Source: Faecalibacterium taiwanense (GTDB lineage Bacteria; Bacillota; Clostridia; Oscillospirales; Ruminococcaceae). Taken from it: a stretch of 64,000 bases of DNA. The notes beneath the pieces were generated by a model. The model was not told the DNA's origin and searched no databases. It saw only the letters and a list, made by a program, of their open reading frames with translations. A program made the position numbers and the translations under genes. Below are positions 23,212-30,550 of the stretch, one piece after another. Location of the stretch: positions 2,728,001-2,792,000 of the forward strand of contig NZ_CP155552.1 of NCBI RefSeq assembly GCF_036632915.2, given 5' to 3'. The stretch's first letter is position 1, and each line of letters opens with the position of its first letter.

Positions 23212-24792
23212 ATGCCCTGTCCACACAACGAAATCACGATTGTTCAGCGCAGCCAGCGGCAGTCTGCGGTTGCCGCCGCTGCTTACCAGAGTGGCGAAAA
23301 GCTGTTCTGTGAATACGACCAGCAAGTGAAGCACTACCCGGAAAAGCGTGGTATCGTCCACAATGAAATCCTGCTCCCGGCAAATGCTCCGCCGGAGTAT
23401 GCAGACCGCAATACCCTATGGAACGCCGCCGAAGCTGTGGAAAAACAATGGAACTCCCAGCTTGCAAGGAGGTGGGTGCTTACCATTCCCAGAGAGATAC
23501 CGCCTGACCAGTACGCTGTCCTTGTCCGGGAGTTTTGTGAGCAGCAGTTTGTTTCCAAAGGAATGATTGTTGACTTTGCCATCCATGACACTTATCCGCC
23601 GGGACACAATCCCCACGCCCATGTCCTGCTCACTATGAGGGCAATGGACGAACATGGGAAATGGCTTCCCAAGAGCCGCAAGGTTTATGACCTTGACGAG
23701 AATGGGGAACGGATCAAACTTCCGTCCGGCAGATGGAAAAGCCACAAGGAGGATACGGTTGACTGGAACGACCAGAAGTATTGTGAAATCTGGCGGCATG
23801 AATGGGAGGTCATCCAGAACCGCTATCTGGAAGCCAATGACCGCCCGGAGCGTGTGGACTTGCGTTCCTATGCCAGACAGGGGCTTGATATAGTTCCCAC
23901 TGTCCATGAGGGGGCTGCTGTCCGGCAGATGGAAAAGCGTGGTATCCAGACGAATATCAGCAACCTGAACCGGGAAATCAGAGCCGCCAACAGTCTGATG
24001 AAGTCCATCCGGCAGCTTATCCAAAACCTCAAAGGCTGGATTACCGAGCTGGGTGAAAAACGGAAAGAGCTGCTTGCGCAAAAAGCGGCGGAGGAAGCAA
24101 CGCTTCTTCCCAATCTGCTGATGAAGTATATGGAGATACGAAAGGAAGAACGGAAGGACTGGACAAGGGCTGGACAGAACCGGGGGACTTCACAGGACTT
24201 AAAGGCAGTCAGCGAAGCCCTGTCCTATCTCCGGCAAAAGGGGCTTTCCACTGTGGAGGACTTAGAAGCATTTCTGGAATCTTCCGGGAAATCAGCCGCA
24301 GATTACCGCAATCAGATGAAGCCAAAGGAAGCCCGCAGTAAAGTGATTGACGGGATTCTTGCCAGCCGAACAGACTGCAAGGAATGTAAGCCTTTCTATG
24401 AGAAGTACCAGAAGATATTTTTCAAGAAAACAAAGGAGAAATTCAAACAGGAACACCCGGAGGTTGCCCGGTATGAGAAAGCCGCTGCCTACCTTGCCAA
24501 GCACCCAGACGATAAGGACAGCACCCAAAAGGAACTGCAAGAGGAGCAGGAAACGCTTCTGGAAGAAATTGCAGCCCTGAAAATACCGTTGACCGAGGTA
24601 CAGGAGGATTTGAAGAAGCTGCGGGACATCCGCTACTGGGTACGGAAAGCCACCCCCGGCACAGAAGAAAGCAAAGAGCCGCCCAAGAAGCAGCCCCTCA
24701 AAGAAGTCTTGCAGGATAAGGCGGACGAGAAAAAAGCACAAAGAACTGCCCCGGTGCAGACAAAACACAAACAACAGGATATGGAACTTTAA
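23212..24792 (+). CDS. MobA/MobL relaxase of element C
   Basis: A 526-residue MOBQ-type relaxase. It starts MPCPHNEITIVQRSQRQSAV behind AAAGGAGG, giving a regular ATG at the position where the 15445 homologue has ATT. The metal-binding HUH motif is in HNPHAHVLLT (~residue 135), and AYQSGEKLFCEYD is conserved. The C-terminal ~250 residues are lysine/glutamate-rich coiled coil. It should nick the oriT at 22592. It is clearly homologous to, but diverged from, the element B relaxase, so two related mobilization systems coexist. Confidence 0.93.
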   Translation: MPCPHNEITIVQRSQRQSAVAAAAYQSGEKLFCEYDQQVKHYPEKRGIVHNEILLPANAPPEYADRNTLWNAAEAVEKQWNSQLARRWVLTIPREIPPDQYAVLVREFCEQQFVSKGMIVDFAIHDTYPPGHNPHAHVLLTMRAMDEHGKWLPKSRKVYDLDENGERIKLPSGRWKSHKEDTVDWNDQKYCEIWRHEWEVIQNRYLEANDRPERVDLRSYARQGLDIVPTVHEGAAVRQMEKRGIQTNISNLNREIRAANSLMKSIRQLIQNLKGWITELGEKRKELLAQKAAEEATLLPNLLMKYMEIRKEERKDWTRAGQNRGTSQDLKAVSEALSYLRQKGLSTVEDLEAFLESSGKSAADYRNQMKPKEARSKVIDGILASRTDCKECKPFYEKYQKIFFKKTKEKFKQEHPEVARYEKAAAYLAKHPDDKDSTQKELQEEQETLLEEIAALKIPLTEVQEDLKKLRDIRYWVRKATPGTEESKEPPKKQPLKEVLQDKADEKKAQRTAPVQTKHKQQDMEL

Positions 24793-24856
24793 CAGGCACT
24801 TGCCATTTTCAGATTGAGAATGTCAGGTGCTTTTCTTTTTTCAAGGAGGGATAGAT

Positions 24857-25501
24857 TTGAATGTATTTGAAGCTGTGAAGCAGTCCGTCACAACAAGACA
24901 GGCTGCGGAGCATTATGGAATCCGTGTAGGCCGGAACGGGATGGCTTGTTGCCCGTTCCATAACGATAAAACCCCAAGCATGAAGCTTGATCGGCGTTAC
25001 CACTGCTTCGGCTGCGGTGCGGATGGGGATGTGATTGATTTTGCCGCCGCCCTGTATGGGCTGGGAAAGAAAGAAGCCGCCGTACAGCTGGCACAGGACT
25101 TCGGGCTTTCCTATGAGGACTGGAAACCGCCGGGGAAGGCTAAAAAGCCCAAGCCCCGGCAGAAATCCCAGGAGGAACAGTTTCAGGAAGCAAAGAGCCG
25201 CTGCTTCCGTATTCTTGCCGATTATCTTCACTCGCTTCGGGCATGGAGAAAGGATTATGCCCCGCACTCCCCGGAGGAAGCCTTTCATCCACGGTTTGTG
25301 GAAGCCTTACAGAAGCAAGACCAAGTGGAATATCTGCTGGATGTGCTGCTCTTTGGGGAGACAGAGGAAAAAGCAGCTTTGATTACGGACTACGGGAAGG
25401 ATGTGATACAGCTTGAAAAGCGAATGGCAGAGCTTGCCGCCGCAAACGCAGCAAGAACTAAAAAACACCATGAACGCCATGCAGCCGCCCCAGAGCATTG
25501 A
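24857..25501 (+). CDS. CHC2 zinc-finger primase-like protein
   Basis: A 214-residue protein with a DnaG-type CHC2 zinc finger at residues ~27-55: CPFHNDKTPSMK...YHCFGCGADGDVIDF. No TOPRIM catalytic domain follows, only a helical, lysine-rich tail, so it is a primase N-terminal domain protein. The TTG at 24857 is the likely start behind AAGGAGGG. Its 3' end overlaps the VapE-like ATPase gene. The pair resembles split primase/helicase units used for element replication. Confidence 0.82.
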   Translation: MNVFEAVKQSVTTRQAAEHYGIRVGRNGMACCPFHNDKTPSMKLDRRYHCFGCGADGDVIDFAAALYGLGKKEAAVQLAQDFGLSYEDWKPPGKAKKPKPRQKSQEEQFQEAKSRCFRILADYLHSLRAWRKDYAPHSPEEAFHPRFVEALQKQDQVEYLLDVLLFGETEEKAALITDYGKDVIQLEKRMAELAAANAARTKKHHERHAAAPEH

Positions 25502-26807
25502 GGAAATCAAGGCGGGGCTGGAAACTACCGAGAAAGGCGGTGTCCGTCAGAGCATACGGAACTGCCTGACCGTATTCCAGCGTGACCCGCTGCTTTCCGG
25601 GGCTATCGCATACAACATCCTGACCGACCGCAAGGACATCATAAAGCCCATCGGCTTCCACAGGGAAAGCACCGCCCTGAACGATACGGACATGAAGTAT
25701 CTGCTTCTCTATCTGGAAGAAACCTACGGGCTTACCAATGAGAAGAAGATTGATAACGCCATCGGGATTGTGGCGAATGAAAACAAGTACCATCCCATCC
25801 GGGACTATCTCAATACCCTTGTGTGGGACGGGACAGAGCGAATCCGTTTCTGCCTGCGGCACTTTCTGGGGGCTGACGCAGACGATTACACCTATGAAGC
25901 GTTGAAGCTGTTCCTGCTGGGCGCAATCTCACGAGCCTTTCAGCCGGGATGCAAATTTGAAATCATGCTCTGTCTGGTAGGCGGTCAGGGGGCTGGCAAG
26001 TCCACCTTCTTCCGTCTGCTGGCAGTCCGGGACGAGTGGTTCTCCGATGATTTGCGGAAGTTGGACGATGACAATGTGTACCGTAAGCTGCAAGGTCACT
26101 GGATTATCGAAATGTCGGAAATGATGGCAACCGCAAACGCCAAGAGCATTGAGGAAATCAAGTCATTTTTAAGCCGACAGAAAGAGGTTTACAAGATACC
26201 CTATGAAACCCACCCAGCAGACCGCCCCCGTCAGTGCGTGTTTGGCGGCACTTCCAATGCCCTTGACTTCCTGCCCCTTGACCGTTCCGGCAACCGCCGC
26301 TTTATCCCCGTCATGGTGTACCCGGAGCAAGCCGAGGTTCACATTTTGGAGGACGAAGCCGCTTCCAGAGCCTATATCGAGCAGATGTGGGCAGAAGCGA
26401 TGGAAATTTACAGAAGCGGCAGGTTCAAGCTGGCTTTCAGCCCTGCCATGCAGCGGTATCTCAAAGAACACCAGCGGGATTTTATGCCGGAGGACACCAA
26501 AGCCGGGATGATACAGGCGTATCTTGATAAGTACACCGGGAGCATGGTCTGCTCCAAGCAGCTCTATAAGGAAGCCTTGAACCATGCCTTTGACGAGCCG
26601 AAGCAATGGGAAATCCGGGAAATCAACGAGATTATGAACCAGTGCATTTCTGGCTGGCGGTACTTCCCGAACCCAAGAATGTTTTCCGAATATGGCAGAC
26701 AAAAGGGCTGGGAGCGTGAAAACCCGGCAACGGACTCCGGCAACCCGTCTGAAAAAACGATGGACGGTTTTGTGGAGGTCACAGAACAGATGGAGCTTCC
26801 GTTCTGA
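25413..26807 (+). CDS. VapE-like (virulence-associated E) ATPase
   Basis: A protein of ~464 residues of the VapE / phage primase-helicase family (PF05272-like). Walker A is GGQGAGKST (~residue 190), followed by LQGHWIIEMSEM and RRFIPVMV motifs typical of the SF3-like ATPase core. The start is uncertain: TTG at 25413 gives 89 bases of overlap with the CHC2 gene; ATG at 25470 is the alternative. The C-terminus reads QMELPF, loosely like a sliding-clamp-binding peptide. With the CHC2 protein it probably replicates the circular intermediate of element C. Confidence 0.85.
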   Translation: MKSEWQSLPPQTQQELKNTMNAMQPPQSIEEIKAGLETTEKGGVRQSIRNCLTVFQRDPLLSGAIAYNILTDRKDIIKPIGFHRESTALNDTDMKYLLLYLEETYGLTNEKKIDNAIGIVANENKYHPIRDYLNTLVWDGTERIRFCLRHFLGADADDYTYEALKLFLLGAISRAFQPGCKFEIMLCLVGGQGAGKSTFFRLLAVRDEWFSDDLRKLDDDNVYRKLQGHWIIEMSEMMATANAKSIEEIKSFLSRQKEVYKIPYETHPADRPRQCVFGGTSNALDFLPLDRSGNRRFIPVMVYPEQAEVHILEDEAASRAYIEQMWAEAMEIYRSGRFKLAFSPAMQRYLKEHQRDFMPEDTKAGMIQAYLDKYTGSMVCSKQLYKEALNHAFDEPKQWEIREINEIMNQCISGWRYFPNPRMFSEYGRQKGWERENPATDSGNPSEKTMDGFVEVTEQMELPF

Positions 26808-27049
26808 AAATGACAGCCCGTTGCACCCCCTGTTGCTATCCCGTTGCCGAGCCGGTTGCCGGGGAAAATCCCGAAACTATCGGCTTTTCTCCCCTATGAC
26901 AACCAAAACAACAGAAAAATAAAAGAAAAGTATAAATAGTAACCATCGCCAGATTGAGATTGTTTGCAAGGTCTTTTGAAGCCCGTTGCCGGACTTCGTT
27001 GCCGACACCGCTCTGTCTGGCTATTTTCATGTATGGAGGATAACTGCCT
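26808..27049 (+). other. Intergenic region with repeated CCGTTGCCG motifs
   Basis: Five short related direct repeats occur at about 26817, 26840, 26852, 26982 and 26997 (core CGTTGC, mostly CCGTTGCCG). The stretch between the middle copies is AT-rich. Repeats plus an AT-rich tract directly after replication genes resemble an iteron-type origin, but this is only a pattern. No gene is seen; the ribosome site of the 27050 gene is at the end. Confidence 0.35.
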
Positions 27050-27247
27050 ATGGCAAAAAACAAAACAGAGATTCATGTTACAACGGTATTTGACGGGGAA
27101 CTGGACGCAACCGATGTGTTCGTCAGCCTGATTTCCCAGAAATACGGTAAGACAAATACGAAAGAATATCTTGCTAAAAGGAAAGATATGAGCTATAATG
27201 AAGATGAGGTTCAAAAGAGCCAGATACCGTCTGGATTGTGTGGGTAA
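27050..27247 (+). CDS. Small conserved protein upstream of the recombinase
   Basis: A 65-residue protein with a TGGAGGA ribosome site. It starts MAKNKTEIHVTTVFDGELDA and reads TDVFVSLISQKYG; the first ~45 residues look conserved and the tail is polar. Its TAA directly abuts the recombinase ATG at 27248, so translation is probably coupled. Its position equals that of small accessory or directionality genes in Tn4451-like elements, but the role is not known. Confidence 0.6.
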   Translation: MAKNKTEIHVTTVFDGELDATDVFVSLISQKYGKTNTKEYLAKRKDMSYNEDEVQKSQIPSGLCG

Positions 27248-28918
27248 ATGGCTATGATGAACGAAATGGAATACAGAACAATCGGTTCGGCACTTGCCGG
27301 AGGGTATCGTGCAGCGGTCTATTGCAGGCTGTCAAAGGACGATGACCTGCAAGGCGAAAGTGCCAGTATCGCAAACCAGCGTGATATGCTGGAAAAATAC
27401 TGCGAAAAGCAGGGATGGGAGGTTGTGGCAGTCTATCAGGACGATGGCTTCACAGGTCTTAATATGGAGCGTCCTGATTTACAGAGAATGTTGAGAGCCA
27501 TTGAGCGCAGGCAAATCAACCTTGTCATCACGAAAGACCTCAGCCGACTGGGGCGTAACTATCTGCAAACCGGGCATTTGATTGAGGACTTTTTCCCAAG
27601 AAACGGTGTCCGCTATATCGCCATGAATGACGGTATCGACACCCTGCGTGATAACAACGATATTGCCCCGTTCAAGAATATCCTGAACGAGATGTACAGC
27701 AAGGATATTTCCAAGAAAGTCCATTCCTCTTATCTTCTGAAAGCGCAGAAAGGACAGTTTACCGGGTGTCTTGCCCCGTTCGGGTATCGGAAAGACCCGG
27801 AGGACAAAAACCATCTGCTCATTGACGAGGAAACCGCCCCGATTGTGCGGCTGATTTTCGGATATGCCCTGAACGGTCATGGTCCGAACTATATCCGCAG
27901 ACGGCTGGAGGAAGAAAAAATCCCCTGCCCCACATGGTGGAACCGGGAACGGGGGCTTCGCAATACCCGTACCAAATGGGAAAAGAAAGACCCAGAAAAC
28001 GGACGGTATATGTGGGACTTCTCCGTTATCAAAGACCTCTTGATGAATCCCGTCTACACCGGGGCGATTGCTTCCCAGAAAAAAGACTACCGTTTCAAAA
28101 TCGGCACGATTGGAGAAAAGAAGCCGGAGGACTGGATTGTGGTGGAGGGACAGCATGAACCGCTGATTGACCGCATGAGCTTTGACATTGTGCAGAACAA
28201 GCTGAAATCCCGCCAGCGTCCGGGGCAGACCAATGAAATCAGCCTGTTTGCCGGACTGATAAAATGCGGCGAGTGTGGGAAGTCGCTGACGATACGCTAC
28301 ACAAACGCAAAACATCCCCAGCAGATTTATTCCTGCAAGACCTACAATGCCTTTGGAAAGAACCACTGCACCCAGCACCGGATTGACTATGACACCCTTT
28401 ACAGCCATGTGCTGCGGAAAATCCGGGAATGTGCCAGAGCTGCCCTGATGGACGGGAAAGCGGTTGCCGACCGCCTGACTAATACCTGTGAAGCCGAGCA
28501 GCGGGAACAGCGGGAAGCAATGGAACGCTCCCTTACAAGGGACGAGGAACGGATTGAGGTTCTGGATAAAATGGTCATGCGGCTTTATGAGGATATGATT
28601 GCAGGGCGTATCAGTGAGCAGAATTTCAACACCATGCTGAAAAAGACACAGACCGAGCAAGCGGAGCTTAAAGCAAAAGTGTCCGAGGGCAGAAAGCGGC
28701 TGTCCGATGAAGTCCAGCTTGCCAATGACGCAAAACAATGGGTGGAAGCCATTCAGGAATACGCCAATATCACAGAGCTGGACGCAGCCACCCTCAACCG
28801 CTTAATCAAAGAAATCGTCGTGCATGAGCGCATTGACGAAGATAAAACAAGACACATTTCTATCGAAATTCATTTTAATCTCAAACCCATCCCAGAGGTG
28901 GAACAGGTCACTGCCTGA
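27248..28918 (+). CDS. Large serine recombinase of element C (TnpX-like)
   Basis: A complete 556-residue enzyme. The nucleophile serine is in YCRLSKDD (~residue 28). ITKDLSRLGRNYLQTGHLIE, FPRNGVRYIAMND and KILNEMYSKDISKK-type motifs follow. The zinc ribbon is CGECGKSL...YSCKTYNAFGKNHC, and a long coiled coil precedes a beta-rich tail. It lies at the right end of element C, ~100 bases from the maff2 junction, so it is almost certainly the enzyme that inserted the element at TCATGGCT in maff2. Confidence 0.93.
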   Translation: MAMMNEMEYRTIGSALAGGYRAAVYCRLSKDDDLQGESASIANQRDMLEKYCEKQGWEVVAVYQDDGFTGLNMERPDLQRMLRAIERRQINLVITKDLSRLGRNYLQTGHLIEDFFPRNGVRYIAMNDGIDTLRDNNDIAPFKNILNEMYSKDISKKVHSSYLLKAQKGQFTGCLAPFGYRKDPEDKNHLLIDEETAPIVRLIFGYALNGHGPNYIRRRLEEEKIPCPTWWNRERGLRNTRTKWEKKDPENGRYMWDFSVIKDLLMNPVYTGAIASQKKDYRFKIGTIGEKKPEDWIVVEGQHEPLIDRMSFDIVQNKLKSRQRPGQTNEISLFAGLIKCGECGKSLTIRYTNAKHPQQIYSCKTYNAFGKNHCTQHRIDYDTLYSHVLRKIRECARAALMDGKAVADRLTNTCEAEQREQREAMERSLTRDEERIEVLDKMVMRLYEDMIAGRISEQNFNTMLKKTQTEQAELKAKVSEGRKRLSDEVQLANDAKQWVEAIQEYANITELDAATLNRLIKEIVVHERIDEDKTRHISIEIHFNLKPIPEVEQVTA

Positions 28919-29014
28919 CCTGTCCCGCCGGGACGGTTCTCTTAAAAACACCATATAGATTTTTTGTACGCCGCCGCCCGCCATCGAGCAGAGTTTTACA
29001 CCTAATTGGGGATA

Positions 29015-29092
29015 AAACAGCTCATGGCTGGCGGCGGTGTCGCTCTGGTGGGCATCACCCTGATTCCTCTGCTGTCTGGTCTGTTCGGCTAA
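29015..29092 (+). pseudogene. maff2, C-terminal half
   Basis: Twenty-five codons from AAACAGCTCATGGCTGGC to TAA encode KQLMAGGGVALVGITLIPLL and SGLFG. This completes the Maff2 peptide whose first half is at 18635. There is no start codon or ribosome site of its own. Confidence 0.85.
29018..29029 (+). repeat. attR core repeat of element C
   Basis: CAGCTCATGGCT, partner of CAGTTCATGGCT at 18776-18787, at the right maff2 junction. Confidence 0.75.
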
Positions 29093-29098
29093 GAGCCG

Positions 29099-29124
29099 CA
29101 GGCGGGGTTTCCCGCCTGTACATA
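29099..29124 (+). repeat. Intercistronic hairpin-GTACATA element, copy 1
   Basis: CAGGCGGG (29099-29106) pairs with CCCGCCTG (29111-29118). GTACATA (29118-29124) follows directly. Two more hairpins with GTACATA abutting the 3' arm lie at 35640-35663 and 39385-39407, all right after stop codons of element B genes. Confidence 0.55.
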
Positions 29125-29220
29125 CGCAATCGCTCCATCTCTGCTGTGGATAACAGCCCTTATTATAATAGGAAGCGAATTGCAGACGAACATCCACCCA
29201 TCCATGAAAGGCGGTGTCTT

Positions 29221-29289
29221 ATGCAGTTTTTGACCCACATTATTTTCCTCCTGAACCTTCTCAAGACCCTTATCAACCACTTCAGCTAA
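29221..29289 (+). CDS. Possible 22-residue hydrophobic peptide
   Basis: A short frame (MQFLTHIIFLLNLLKTLINH, then FS) lies between maff2 and the VirB6-like gene. It would form one amphipathic or membrane helix. The upstream AAAGGCGG is a weak ribosome site. It may be a real micropeptide of the mating apparatus or chance; I know of no homologue. Confidence 0.3.
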   Translation: MQFLTHIIFLLNLLKTLINHFS

Positions 29290-29305
29290 GGACGGTGACT
29301 GCTGA

Positions 29306-30171
29306 ATGGAAACCGTTCTCAAAGCCATTGCCGACTGGATCAAAAGCATCCTGACGGCAGGCATTATGTCCAATCTCAGCGGGCTGTTTGATGATGTGAA
29401 CACGCAGGTGGGAAACATCGCACAGCAGGTGGGCACCAAGCCCTCCAGCTTTGAGCCGAGAGTGTTCGCCATGATCGAAGCCCTCTCCCGGAACGTGGTG
29501 TTACCCATCGCAGGCATCATCCTGACCTTTATCGCCTGCTATGAACTGATCGAGATGATCACCCAGCACAACAATATGGCACAGTTTGAGCCTGCGCTCA
29601 TCATGCGCTGGATCTTCAAAACGGCGGTGTCGGTGTGGTTTATTTCCAACACCTTCGATATTGTGATGGCGGTGTTCGACATCACCCAGAAGGTAGTGTC
29701 CGATTCCAGCGGCATCATTGCCGGAAATACCCATGTCAACGACATTGGCTTGTCCATGCTGCAATCCAGCCTGATGCAGATGGACGTTGGCCCCTGTTCG
29801 GACTTTTTCTGCAAAGTTTCTTCATCGGCATCACCATGCGGATATTGAGCATTGTGATCTTCGTCATCGTCTACGGACGTATGATTGAAATTTACTGCAT
29901 GGTGAGCCTTGCGCCCATCCCCATGGCAACATGGGGCAACCACGAGCAGAGCCACATGGGGCAGAACTACCTGAAATGCCTGTTTGCACTGGGTTTGCAG
30001 GGCTTTCTCATCCTCATCTGCGTGGCAATTTATGCGGTGCTGATACAATCGGTAGCGATTTCTGGGGATGCCATCAACTCCATTTGGAGCATTGTAGGCT
30101 ACACTGTCCTGCTCTGTTTCAGCCTGTTCAAGACCAGCTCGGTGACGAAATCCGTCCTCGGAGCGCACTAA
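29306..30171 (+). CDS. VirB6/TrbL-like conjugation membrane protein (frameshifted)
   Basis: The restored protein has ~288 residues and about six membrane helices. The N-terminal part (METVLKAIADWIKSILTAG) and PLFGLFLQSFFIGITMRIL in the middle identify the polytopic channel component of Tn1549-like mating systems. The frame breaks at CCCC 29791-29794; a fifth C joins MDVGP to LFGLFLQ. Because the rest is intact on both sides I treat this as a probable sequencing indel. It follows maff2 and precedes PrgI and VirB4, the standard gene order. Confidence 0.8.
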
Positions 30172-30184
30172 AGGAGGTGTTTGA

Positions 30185-30550
30185 TTGGCTGCGTATATTT
30201 CCGTTCCCCGTGACCTGACGAAAGTAAAATCGAAGGTCGCGTTCAACCTGACCAAGCGGCAGCTTGTCTGCTTTGGCACAGCGGCTCTCATTGGAGTGCC
30301 GCTGTTTTTTGTTCTCCGGGATTCCGGCGGCAACACTGCTGCCACCCTCGGTATGATGGCGGTGATGCTGCCGGCGTTCTTCCTTGGGATGTACGAGAAA
30401 AACGGCCAGCCCTTGGAAAAGCTACTGTCGTACTATGTGCAGTCCCGGTTTGTCCGCCCGAGGGTTCGACCCTACAAGACCAACAACTACTATGCGATTT
30501 TGATGAAAGGAGGCGTGACCCATGATGCCGTTTTGGAAAAAGACCGGTAA
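30185..30550 (+). CDS. PrgI family conjugation membrane protein
   Basis: A 121-residue protein starting with TTG at 30185 behind AAAGGAGG. It begins AAYISVPRDLTKVKSKVAF and contains the pattern LTKRQLVCFGTAALIGVPLF, with two membrane helices at residues ~32-50 and ~52-70. YEKNGQPLEKLL follows. These features match PrgI, the VirB3-like partner that links VirB4 to the membrane channel. Its end overlaps the VirB4 start, as usual for prgI-virB4 pairs. Confidence 0.85.
   Translation: MAAYISVPRDLTKVKSKVAFNLTKRQLVCFGTAALIGVPLFFVLRDSGGNTAATLGMMAVMLPAFFLGMYEKNGQPLEKLLSYYVQSRFVRPRVRPYKTNNYYAILMKGGVTHDAVLEKDR

Larger units (their letters stand above)
18785..29026 (+). mobile_element. Element C: mobilizable Tn4451-like element inserted in maff2
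   Basis: About 10.2 kb bounded by the two maff2 halves and the 12-bp repeat. Contents in order: HTH regulator, tnpV, DUF3795 and membrane genes, XRE regulator, small cysteine protein, RepA-like wHTH, DUF3847, oriT, small membrane protein, MobA/MobL, CHC2 primase, VapE-like ATPase, small protein, large serine recombinase. It has a relaxase and oriT but no mating-channel genes, so it is mobilizable rather than self-transmissible. The exact crossover dinucleotide is not resolved. Confidence 0.82.
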
